Assembly (NCBI GenBank): GCA_052388025.1
Contig: JBQTIP010000178.1
Location: forward strand, 1 to 33,688
DNA length: 33,688 bases
Direction of reading: 5' to 3'
Source of the DNA: JBQTIP01 sp052388025
GTDB taxonomy: Bacteria > Actinomycetota > UBA4738 > HRBIN12
Position 1 is the stretch's first letter. Each line of letters opens with the position of its first letter. A program made the position numbers and the translations under genes. Shown piece by piece: positions 16,639-24,167 of the stretch. The notes under the pieces are model-generated. The model ran no database searches. It saw only the letters and a list, made by a program, of their open reading frames with translations, and was not told the origin of the DNA.

Positions 16639-17376
16639 ATGGCCGACGGCCTGATGCTGATTCATGCGTTCCCGCTCGACGCGCGGATGTGGGAGCCGCA
16701 GCTCTCGGCGTTCGCCCAGGGCTTCCCGGTGGCCGCGCCTCACCTGCCCGGATTCGGAGGCTCTCCCTCGGCGGGCGACACGATGACGATGGCGGCGGCG
16801 GCCGCCCGGTGCCTGGAGGAGCTCGACCGAGCCGGCGTGGACCGCGCCGTCGTCTGCGGCCTGTCGATGGGTGGTTACGTGGCCCTCGAGCTCTGGAGAC
16901 GGGCGCCGGAGCGCTTCGCCGGGGTGGTCCTCGCCAACACCCGCGCGGGGGCGGACTCGGAGGAGGGCGCCGCGGCCCGCCGATCACTGGCGGACCGGCT
17001 TCGGGCGGAAGGGAGCGCGTTCTTCGTCGAGAGTCCGCCTCCTCTCCTGTCCGATGAGGCGCCGGGGGAGCTCCGAAGCCTCGTTCGGAGACTCATCGCG
17101 GAACAGACCCCCGAAGCGATCGCCGCAGCTGCGGCCGGGATGGCGGAGCGACCGGACTCGACCGGCGACCTTGCCGGGATCGACGTGCCCGCCCTCGTGG
17201 TCACGTCGAGCAAGGACACGCTCATCCCACCCGAGGTCACCTCCGAGATGGCTTCGCAGATTCCCAGAGCGGAGCTGGCCGGGATCGAGGGGGCCGGCCA
17301 TCTGTCGAACCTCGAGGCGCCGGACGAGTTCAACCGGCTGCTCGCGCAGCACCTCGAGCGCAGCGGCCTTCCGTAG
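16639..17376 (+). CDS. Alpha/beta-fold hydrolase
   Basis: A 245-residue alpha/beta hydrolase with a complete-looking catalytic triad: Ser76 in the nucleophile elbow GLSMGG, Asp193 in SSKDTLIP and His221 in GAGHLSN. The oxyanion-hole region HAFPLDARMW near the start is typical of the esterase and lactonase branches. A cap domain lies at about 115-175. The substrate cannot be inferred. The ATG is two bases after the preceding stop, so it belongs to the same operon. The following helicase gene starts from its own -10 box 43 bases later. Confidence 0.85.
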   Translation: MADGLMLIHAFPLDARMWEPQLSAFAQGFPVAAPHLPGFGGSPSAGDTMTMAAAAARCLEELDRAGVDRAVVCGLSMGGYVALELWRRAPERFAGVVLANTRAGADSEEGAAARRSLADRLRAEGSAFFVESPPPLLSDEAPGELRSLVRRLIAEQTPEAIAAAAAGMAERPDSTGDLAGIDVPALVVTSSKDTLIPPEVTSEMASQIPRAELAGIEGAGHLSNLEAPDEFNRLLAQHLERSGLP

Positions 17377-17405
17377 GGGGGCGCGGGCGGCTTGGGCCGC
17401 GCCCG

Positions 17406-17411
17406 TAGACT
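17406..17411 (+). promoter_or_regulatory. Candidate -10 element of helY (leaderless)
   Basis: TAGACT lies eight bases before the GTG at 17420. A short TTGAGG in between is too close to act as a ribosome site if transcription begins at the start codon. Confidence 0.45.
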
Positions 17412-17419
17412 CTTGAGGT

Positions 17420-20074
17420 GTGATCGACCCCAAGCGCTTTGCCGCGCGCTACCCGTTCGCCCTCGACGAGTTCCAGATGTCCGCAGTCTCGGCCCTGGAG
17501 GCTGGCGAGTCCGTCCTGGTCGCGGCCCCCACGGGCTCAGGGAAGACCGTCGTCGCCGAGTTCGCGGTCGAGCGGGCGCTCGCGGACGACGCCAAGGCCT
17601 TCTACACCACCCCTCTGAAGGCACTGTCCAACCAGAAGTTCGGTGACTTCGTAGCGCGGTACGGAGCGGCGAGGGTCGGGCTGCTCACGGGCGACAACTC
17701 CATCAACTCGGACGCGCCCATCGTAGTGATGACAACCGAGGTGCTGCGCAACATGCTGTACCAGCAGAGCGACGCGCTGCGCGGGCTCGCCTTCGTGGTC
17801 ATGGACGAGGTCCACTACCTGCAGGATCCCTATCGTGGCGCGGTCTGGGAGGAGGTGCTCATCCACCTCCCCCTCTCGGTGTCGGTGGTATGCCTCTCGG
17901 CGACGATCTCCAACGCCGAGGAATTCGGCGAATGGATCGGTACGCTGCGGGGGCCGACCAGAGTAGTGATCGAGGAGCGGCGGCCCGTCCCGTTGGAGCA
18001 CCACTATCTCGTCGGCCGGGACCTGCATCCCATGCATGTGGAGCGCGCCGGCGACCTCTCGCCGAACCCGTACATCGTGTCCCTCGATCGTGAGGAGGTC
18101 AGGTACAAGACCTACACGCGACGAGGGAGCGGGACGGTACAGCACGAGAGAATCCCACGGCCCAGGGAGGGATACAGACGCGTCTACGTGCCCCGTCGCG
18201 AGGAGGTCGTGGAGGTCCTATCCGACGCGGGGATGCTTCCGGCGATCTACTTCGTGTTCAGCCGGGCCGGCTGCGACAGGAGCGTCGAGTGGCTGATGAG
18301 CTCGGGCATCCGCCTCACGACCAGCGAGGAGGGTCATCGTATTCGCGAGTTCGCCGAGATGCGGGCGGGATGGATGGACGAGGAGGATCTCGAGACCCTC
18401 GGCTTCCTCGATTTCGTAGAGGCCCTCGGCGCGGGCATCTCGGCGCATCACGCGGGCATGCTGCCGGTGTTCAAGGAAACCGTCGAGGAGCTGTTCGAGG
18501 CGGGGCTGGTGAAGGTCGTGTTCGCCACGGAGACTCTCTCGCTCGGGATCAACATGCCGGCCAAGACCGTGGTGATCGCGGACCTGTGGAAGTTCCAGGG
18601 CGAGCGCCACGAGCTCCTGACGCCGGGCGAGTACACGCAGCTTACGGGACGTGCCGGACGCCGAGGCATCGACGAGTTGGGCCACGCGGTCGTCGTGTTC
18701 CAACGGCAGGTGCCATTCGAGCGCGTCGCGTCGCTGGCAACGACCCGGACCTACGAGCTCACGTCGTCGTTCCGTCCCTCCTACAACATGACGGTGAACC
18801 TCGTCCGCAACTACTCCCGTGAGCAGGCGCACCATCTGCTGAACTCCTCGTTCGCCCAGTTCCTCGCGGACCGAGGTGTGGTCGCGCTGGAGCGGCAGCT
18901 GGAGCGTGATCGCGCTCACCTGGCCGGGTACCGGGAGCAGATGGCCTGCCACCTCGGCGACTTCCAAGAGTACTGGGGGCTGAGAGAGAAGGCAGAGCGG
19001 ATCAGAGAGGAGGCCCGGAGGGGGCACGAGCGCGCCCGTGCCGAGGCCATTCGGGACGCCGTCGCGTCGCTACGCCCGGGGGAGGTGATCTTCGTCCCGC
19101 GGGCACGGCGCCGGGGGCTCGCCGTGGTGCTCTCCTCCGGCGACGGTCGCCCCACTGTGCTCGCGCAGGATCGCAAGCTCTTTAGACTGTCCGCTCGCGA
19201 CTTCGAGGAGCCGCCTGTTGCCCTCACGAGGCTACAGCTTCCGAGGTCCGGAAGCGCTCGCAGCGCGCGGTACCGCCGAGACCTGGTCGCGAAGCTGGTG
19301 GCTCTCGACGTCCGTCCCGCGAAGGCCGAGCGCCGCCGGCTGGACCCGAAGGTCGATCGGGATGCCGCCCGATACGAGCGGCTCGCGGCCGAGCACCCGT
19401 GTCATGGGTGTCCCGACCGGGCCACGCACGAGCGCTGGGGAGCGCGAGTGGCCCAGATCGAGCGGCAGATCCGCGGCGCCGACCGGCGGATCCGCACGCG
19501 GACGGAGACCCTGGCACGCCAGTTCGACCGCGTCCTTGCCGTCCTCGACGGGCTCGGCTACGTGGCGGGCTTCGGGATCCTCCCGAAGGGGCAGATGCTG
19601 GCCCGGATCTACGGGGAGGCCGATATCCTGGTGACCGAGGCGATCGAGGCCGGGCTCCTTGCGGGCGTCTCGCCGGCGGAGGCGGCTGCGCTCGTCTCGA
19701 CGCTCGTCTACGAGTCCCGCGAGCGTGTCCCTCACGCCGGCGAGATGCCGACGGCCGAGGGCGCAACCCGCTACAAGCGTCTCGTGGCCCTCTGGCGCCG
19801 CATCCGGCGGTCGGAGGACGAGCATCAGGTGGAATTGTGCAGGGAGCTCGATGCCGGCTTCGCGACGCCCGTGTTCCACTGGGCAGAGGGCAAGCCCCTC
19901 GAGGACGCCCTGGGTGAGACCGGCATGGCGCCGGGGGACTTCGTCCGCAATTGCAAGCAGCTCGTCGACCTCCTGCGGCAGATCGAGGAGGTGGCGCCGG
20001 AGGACACGGCCACCGTCGTGCGCAGCGCACGACGGGCCGTGAACCGTGGGGTCGTCGCCTACACGGGAGTCTGA
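17420..20074 (+). CDS. helY: Ski2/Mtr4-like superfamily 2 helicase (HelY)
   Basis: An 884-residue RNA helicase of the Ski2-like family. Motif I APTGSGKT is at 36-43, motif Ia TTPLKALSNQ, motif II DEVH at 129-132, motif III SAT at 160-162 and motif VI QLTGRAGRRG at 407-416. The long region after residue 480 includes the Cys pair PCHGCPD and a C-terminal DSHCT-type domain (about 700-880). M. tuberculosis HelY (Rv2092c) has the same domain order and the same position just after tatC. The start MIDPKRFAARYPFALDEFQ is family-like, with the conserved Q-motif region. The role in actinobacteria, presumably RNA processing or decay, is not well established. Confidence 0.93.
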   Translation: MIDPKRFAARYPFALDEFQMSAVSALEAGESVLVAAPTGSGKTVVAEFAVERALADDAKAFYTTPLKALSNQKFGDFVARYGAARVGLLTGDNSINSDAPIVVMTTEVLRNMLYQQSDALRGLAFVVMDEVHYLQDPYRGAVWEEVLIHLPLSVSVVCLSATISNAEEFGEWIGTLRGPTRVVIEERRPVPLEHHYLVGRDLHPMHVERAGDLSPNPYIVSLDREEVRYKTYTRRGSGTVQHERIPRPREGYRRVYVPRREEVVEVLSDAGMLPAIYFVFSRAGCDRSVEWLMSSGIRLTTSEEGHRIREFAEMRAGWMDEEDLETLGFLDFVEALGAGISAHHAGMLPVFKETVEELFEAGLVKVVFATETLSLGINMPAKTVVIADLWKFQGERHELLTPGEYTQLTGRAGRRGIDELGHAVVVFQRQVPFERVASLATTRTYELTSSFRPSYNMTVNLVRNYSREQAHHLLNSSFAQFLADRGVVALERQLERDRAHLAGYREQMACHLGDFQEYWGLREKAERIREEARRGHERARAEAIRDAVASLRPGEVIFVPRARRRGLAVVLSSGDGRPTVLAQDRKLFRLSARDFEEPPVALTRLQLPRSGSARSARYRRDLVAKLVALDVRPAKAERRRLDPKVDRDAARYERLAAEHPCHGCPDRATHERWGARVAQIERQIRGADRRIRTRTETLARQFDRVLAVLDGLGYVAGFGILPKGQMLARIYGEADILVTEAIEAGLLAGVSPAEAAALVSTLVYESRERVPHAGEMPTAEGATRYKRLVALWRRIRRSEDEHQVELCRELDAGFATPVFHWAEGKPLEDALGETGMAPGDFVRNCKQLVDLLRQIEEVAPEDTATVVRSARRAVNRGVVAYTGV

Positions 20075-20081
20075 CCGCCGG

Positions 20082-20087
20082 TAGGAT
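20082..20087 (+). promoter_or_regulatory. Candidate -10 element of the lipid kinase gene (leaderless)
   Basis: TAGGAT lies seven bases before the GTG at 20095, with no ribosome site between. It follows the helY stop directly. Confidence 0.4.
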
Positions 20088-20094
20088 TCGGCGC

Positions 20095-21018
20095 GTGGGG
20101 AGTCCCTTCGGCGAGCTAACCGTCATCGTGAACCCGCACGCGGGCAAGCGGCGCGTGGGGCAGGAGATCCCGGAGCTCGAGCGCACTCTGCAATCCAAGG
20201 GCCTCGACTACCGGCTGCTCCTGACCCAGGGACCGGAAGACGCCACCAGGATGGCCCGGGAGGCCCTCGAGTCGGGCGGGCGGTTCTTGGTCGCGGTAGG
20301 CGGCGACGGCACGGTGCACGAGGTGGTCAACGGGATGTTCGCGGACGGCAAGCCCATCGTGGACGGTGCGGTGCTCGGCGTCGTGGCGGCGGGGTCGGGA
20401 TGTGACCTGATCCGAACGTTCGGACTTCCCGGAGACGCGACGCGCGCGTGTGGACACCTCACGGGGGAGAACACGTACCCCATGGACGTAGGCAAAGTCA
20501 CATACACGGCCGACGGGCACGAGGCCGTCCGCTACTTCCCGAACATCGCCGAAGCGGGCCTCGGTGCCGCCGTGGCAACGCGAGCGGAGCGGCTCCCGCG
20601 GTCGCTCGGGCAGTCGCGGTACTTCTTCGGGTTCTGGCTGACACTCCCTCGCTTCAAGCTCGCGAATGTCCGGGTCGAGGCGGATCGGAAGACGTACGAG
20701 GGTCCGGCCTACAACGTCGTCGTCGCCAACTGCCAGTACTACGGCGGCGGGATGAAGATCTCGCCGCGCTCGTACCCGGGCGACGGTGCCCTCGACGTGC
20801 TCGTGATGAAGGGCCCGAAGTCCGACTCGTTCACCACACTGCCGAAGGTGTACCGCGGGGAGCACGTCCCCCACCCCCACATCGCGGAGTTCAAGGCAAA
20901 GGAGGCGGTGCGGGTAGAGGCCGACCGCCCTCTGCCGATCGAGGCGGACGGCGAGATCCTGGGCACGACGCCGGCCATTTTCGAGGTCCTGGCGCAGCCT
21001 ATCCTCATGAAGCTGTAG
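20095..21018 (+). CDS. Diacylglycerol kinase-like lipid kinase (YegS/DgkB family)
   Basis: A 307-residue lipid kinase of the DAGK catalytic-domain family, which phosphorylates diacylglycerol or a related lipid at the membrane. NPHAGK at 13-18 and the nucleotide-binding motif GGDGTVHE at 69-76 are intact, as is YPGDGALDVLV in the second domain. The usual GTGNDFAR-type motif reads GSGCDLIR, with Cys103 where Asn is common; I believe other members share this but cannot check. The GTG start lies seven bases after a TAGGAT box and follows helY by 20 bases. The substrate is not determined. Confidence 0.87.
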   Translation: MGSPFGELTVIVNPHAGKRRVGQEIPELERTLQSKGLDYRLLLTQGPEDATRMAREALESGGRFLVAVGGDGTVHEVVNGMFADGKPIVDGAVLGVVAAGSGCDLIRTFGLPGDATRACGHLTGENTYPMDVGKVTYTADGHEAVRYFPNIAEAGLGAAVATRAERLPRSLGQSRYFFGFWLTLPRFKLANVRVEADRKTYEGPAYNVVVANCQYYGGGMKISPRSYPGDGALDVLVMKGPKSDSFTTLPKVYRGEHVPHPHIAEFKAKEAVRVEADRPLPIEADGEILGTTPAIFEVLAQPILMKL

Positions 21019-21022
21019 CAGG

Positions 21023-21787
21023 GCGAGCGAGCGTTACCTGGCGCGGCTGGCCAGGGCGGCCGACGAGGCGGAGACCTGGTCCGACGGTCAAGACCCCTAT
21101 GCGGCCGCCGCGCGCCTGCTCCCGGCCAGCGATGCCTACGCCGCCACGGATCGGATGTGGGCGGCCCACCTGATGGGCCTCCAGGGCGCCATGCCCGACG
21201 CCGCGTTCGTCCCCGCCTCCCCGGTGCTCTCGCGGCTGCGCGCGGTGAAGGACGACCACGAGCTCGAGCTGCTGTCCCGGGCTGCGCGTGGCGCGGACGA
21301 TAGCTTTCGCCGGATCGTGCAGCTGCGGCTGGAGGGGCCGCGAGAGGAAGAGGTCGCCCGATGCCTCAGCGAGCTGCTCGTCGAGCACGGCCACGACCGG
21401 GCCGAGCTCACCATCGTCGCGTCGGGGCCGAACGGCGCGTCGTCTCACCACGAGCCCGGCGGCCGGACGATCCGGCCGGGCGACCCTGTGGTCATGGACT
21501 TCGGCGGGGCCCTCGCCGGCTTCTTCTCCGACACCACTCGCACGGTCTGCCTGGGCGAGCCGCCCCCGGGGTTCCTCGAGGTCTACGAGCTGGTCCGGGA
21601 GGCTCAGGAGGAGGCCTTCCGAGCGGTGGCCCCCGGGGTGCCGGTCCTTCCCGGGATGTGCTCCTCGATCGAGCCCGGCATCTACCTGGAGGGGCAGTTC
21701 GGGGTGAGGATCGAGGATGTCGTGACGGTCACGGCCGAGGGCGGCGCCCGGCTGAACCGCACGTCGCGGGAGCTTCGCAGGCTCTAG
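21023..21787 (+). pseudogene. Decayed M24 aminopeptidase/Xaa-Pro dipeptidase
   Basis: The reading frame is a clear M24 metallopeptidase but is too short. It reads SERYLARLARAADEA, the usual beginning, then jumps to ETWSDGQDPYA, leaving out about 85 residues of the creatinase-like N-terminal domain. The catalytic part has the metal ligands of VMDFGG and SDTTRTV, then jumps from VAPGVPV to LPGMCSSIEPGIY, so the section with HRTGHGIG and its metal-binding His (about 50 residues) is missing. Both gaps keep the frame. No ATG or GTG starts the frame; GCG at 21023 stands where GTG would make MSERYLARL, and the first ATG (21155) is far inside. It is therefore unlikely to be an active enzyme. A shortened functional protein from 21155 cannot be excluded. 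Estimates of missing length come from memory of the family. Confidence 0.65.
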
Positions 21788-21796
21788 CTGGGCGTG

Positions 21797-21831
21797 TTGA
21801 GAGATTGCAACGGCACGGATCTGTCTGTAAT
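21797..21831 (+). promoter_or_regulatory. Candidate promoter of the diiron protein gene
   Basis: TTGCAA (21805-21810) and TGTAAT (21826-21831, five of six matches) are separated by 15 bases; TTGAGA (21797-21802) is a better -35 but has a 23-base spacer. The stretch is AT-rich compared with its surroundings and lies just before the start at 21864. Confidence 0.4.
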
Positions 21832-21863
21832 CCTATGAAGCAGTCAGCGCGAACCGGCAAGGG

Positions 21864-22715
21864 ATGAAGACGCAAGAGTTCGATCTCGACAAGTACATCC
21901 GGGCGTCCAGGAAGGTGAACCTCGAGGGCGTCCGATGGAGTGACATCACGGAGCATCCTCTTTCCACGGAGGAGGCGCGATGCCTCGCCTACATGATGGA
22001 CATCGAGACCCACACGGTCATCTATCTGAGGGATCTGCTCGCGACCCGCGCCGCCTACGATCCGGAGGTGACCGCGTTCCTGTCCTGCTGGGTCTACGAG
22101 GAGCTCTGGCACGGGGAAGCGTTCAGCCGCTTCCTGGGTGAGGCCGGCGTATCGCTCCCCCCGGACGACGAGCACGTGACGCGCGGCACGCCATACCCAT
22201 CGCGCAGCCGGCGCATATCGTGGATCCGGCAGAAGCTGGGGAGCGGGGCATACGTAAGCCACATCGGAACGCTCCTGGGATCTGCGACGTTCAGGGACTT
22301 CGTCGCCCTGCACATGACGTGGGGTGCGGCCAACGAGCTCACCACGCTCTCCGGGTACCACCGCCTGATCGCCAAGACGCGACACCCGGTCCTGGTCGAC
22401 GTGCTCGAGCGGATCATCAAGGACGAGCGGCGACACTTCGCGTTCTACCGGGCGCAGGCCCGCAGGCGACTCGCCCGGAGCCCGACGGCGCGGCGCGTGA
22501 CGCGGTGGGCCATGGAGCACCTGTGGGCGCCCGTCGGAACCGGCGTGCGCCCCCAGGAGGAAACCGATTTCGTGGTCACCTGGCTGTTCGACGACGCCGA
22601 AGGTCGGAGCGCGATCGACGACATGGATTCCGCCATCGGGGAGCTGCCGGGGTTCTCAGGCGCGACGATCTTCAGGGACGCCCTCGACGAGGCCGTCTGC
22701 CGCCGGGTCGCCTGA
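21864..22715 (+). CDS. Ferritin-like diiron protein, possibly desaturase-like
   Basis: A 283-residue, mostly helical protein with a diiron-carboxylate signature: Glu48 (DIETH), Glu80 and His83 (EELWHGE), Glu158 (AANELTT), and Glu188 with His191 (DERRHFAFY). This two-ExxH arrangement is that of the ferritin-like superfamily, including acyl-ACP desaturases and ribonucleotide-reductase-like oxidases. It has no signal peptide or membrane helix. The protein ends in a polar extension after residue 215. The substrate is unknown; desaturation, hydroxylation or iron handling are possible. The ATG at 21864 follows AAGGG; an upstream ATG at 21837 is out of frame. Its stop lies two bases from the cysS stop on the other strand. 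Confidence 0.75.
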   Translation: MKTQEFDLDKYIRASRKVNLEGVRWSDITEHPLSTEEARCLAYMMDIETHTVIYLRDLLATRAAYDPEVTAFLSCWVYEELWHGEAFSRFLGEAGVSLPPDDEHVTRGTPYPSRSRRISWIRQKLGSGAYVSHIGTLLGSATFRDFVALHMTWGAANELTTLSGYHRLIAKTRHPVLVDVLERIIKDERRHFAFYRAQARRRLARSPTARRVTRWAMEHLWAPVGTGVRPQEETDFVVTWLFDDAEGRSAIDDMDSAIGELPGFSGATIFRDALDEAVCRRVA

Positions 22716-22717
22716 CC

Positions 22718-24121
22718 TTAGGCTCGAGGGCGGACCTTCGTCCCCTCGGGCGTGTCCATGACCTCGAGGCCCATCGCGGCCATCCGATCGCGGATGGCGT
22801 CGCTCGCGGCGAAGTCCTTGGCCGCGCGGGCGGCGTCTCGCTCGGCGACGAGCGCCCGCACCTCCTCGCTCGGCCCCCACGCCCGGCGGAAGTTGCGCTC
22901 GAGGTCCAGTCCTAGTACCGGGTCCCAGGAGGACAGCAGAGTGTATTTCTCGCCGTCCGCCACGCGAGACGACCGCTCGACCTCGTTCAAGACCACGACT
23001 GCGGCCGGCATGTTGAGGTCGTCCGAGACCGCGCCCCGGAATCGTCCGTCGAGCTCCTGTGCCGCCTCCGAAAGCTCAGCCGCTGCCGGCGCCCACTCGG
23101 CCATCCGCTGCCGGAGCTGCCGCACCTTGCGGTCGGCCGCCTCCATGGCCTCCCATGTGAAGTCCATCTCGCTGCGGTACCGGGTCTGGAAGGTGAGGTA
23201 GCGAAACGCGAGGGGATCGAGGCGACGCTCGAGCAGCTCTCGAACGAGCACGACGTTCTTCGCCGACTTCGCGATCTTCTGCCCGGACAGGCGAAGCATC
23301 CCACCGTGCGCCCAGGTGGAGATCACCTGGTGGCCGGTCGCGCCCTCCGACTGTGCGATCTCGTCCTCGTGATGAGGGAACGTGAGGTCGACTCCGCCGG
23401 TGTGGATATCGAAGCGCTCGCCGAGGTGCTTCATGGACATCGCCGAGCACTCTATGTGCCAGCCGGGGAAGCCCTCGCCCCACGGGCTCGACCACTTCAT
23501 GAGCCGCCCGGGGCCGGCCGCCTTCCACAAGGAGAAGTCCGCGGCCGTCCTCTTCCGAGGGTCGGTCTCGAGGTCCCGGTGGCCCGGTCGGAGCTTGTCG
23601 AGGGTGTTGCCTGAGAGCTTTCCGTACTCGGGAAACGACGAGACATCGTAGTAGATGGTGCCGTCGTCCACGACGTAGGCGTGACCCCTATCCACGAGCT
23701 TCCGGGTTAGGTCGAGCATCTCCTCGATGTGCTCGGTCGCCCTTGGGTAGCGGTCTGCTGGGCGGATGCCGACAGCGGCTGCGTCCTCCATGAACGCCTT
23801 CGTGTACTTCTCGGCGATCTCGAGCGGCTGCAGGCCCTCGTCCTCCACGGCGAGCAGCATCTTGTCCACGGCCTCCGGCGAGGACTCGTCGGTCATGTGC
23901 CCGACGTCGGTGATGTTCGTGACCTGGGTGACGTCGTAGCCCTCGAACTCCAGGGCCCGGCGGACCAGATCGCCGAGCAGGTACGTCCGGAGGTTGCCGA
24001 GATGAACGTACCGGTAGACGGTCGGTCCGCACGTATACATGCGGATCCTGCGGTCGTCGAGCGGGACGATCTCCTCGGCGCGGCGGGTCAGGGTGTTGTA
24101 AAGACGCACGTTGCCCAGCAT
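22718..24121 (-). CDS. cysS: Cysteinyl-tRNA synthetase
   Basis: A 467-residue class I synthetase that charges tRNA-Cys. The opening RLYNTLTRRAEEIVPL, MYTCGPTVYRYVHLGN with the HIGH-type HLGN at 40-43 and the KMSKS-type KIAKS at 282-286 are clear. The zinc ligands are Cys31, Cys225 (WHIECS), His250 and Glu254, at the spacing seen in the E. coli enzyme. KIAKS in place of KMSKS is a mild variant. The start is taken at the ATG at 24121; the GTG four codons on is also possible and neither has a good ribosome site. It lies 46 bases after the FtsH-like gene on the same strand. The second cysteine-metabolism enzyme MshC is a relative, but the length and C-terminal domain favour CysRS. Confidence 0.9.
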   Translation of the reverse strand: MLGNVRLYNTLTRRAEEIVPLDDRRIRMYTCGPTVYRYVHLGNLRTYLLGDLVRRALEFEGYDVTQVTNITDVGHMTDESSPEAVDKMLLAVEDEGLQPLEIAEKYTKAFMEDAAAVGIRPADRYPRATEHIEEMLDLTRKLVDRGHAYVVDDGTIYYDVSSFPEYGKLSGNTLDKLRPGHRDLETDPRKRTAADFSLWKAAGPGRLMKWSSPWGEGFPGWHIECSAMSMKHLGERFDIHTGGVDLTFPHHEDEIAQSEGATGHQVISTWAHGGMLRLSGQKIAKSAKNVVLVRELLERRLDPLAFRYLTFQTRYRSEMDFTWEAMEAADRKVRQLRQRMAEWAPAAAELSEAAQELDGRFRGAVSDDLNMPAAVVVLNEVERSSRVADGEKYTLLSSWDPVLGLDLERNFRRAWGPSEEVRALVAERDAARAAKDFAASDAIRDRMAAMGLEVMDTPEGTKVRPRA

Positions 24122-24167
24122 AACCGGGGAGATGCGGCGGCTGTTCCTCGGCGAGGGGAGCCTACGG

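Noticed and set aside
20400..20420. Cys103 in the lipid kinase motif as a defect
   Set aside because: The rest of the catalytic features are intact and I believe related proteins also carry it; not enough to call the enzyme inactive.
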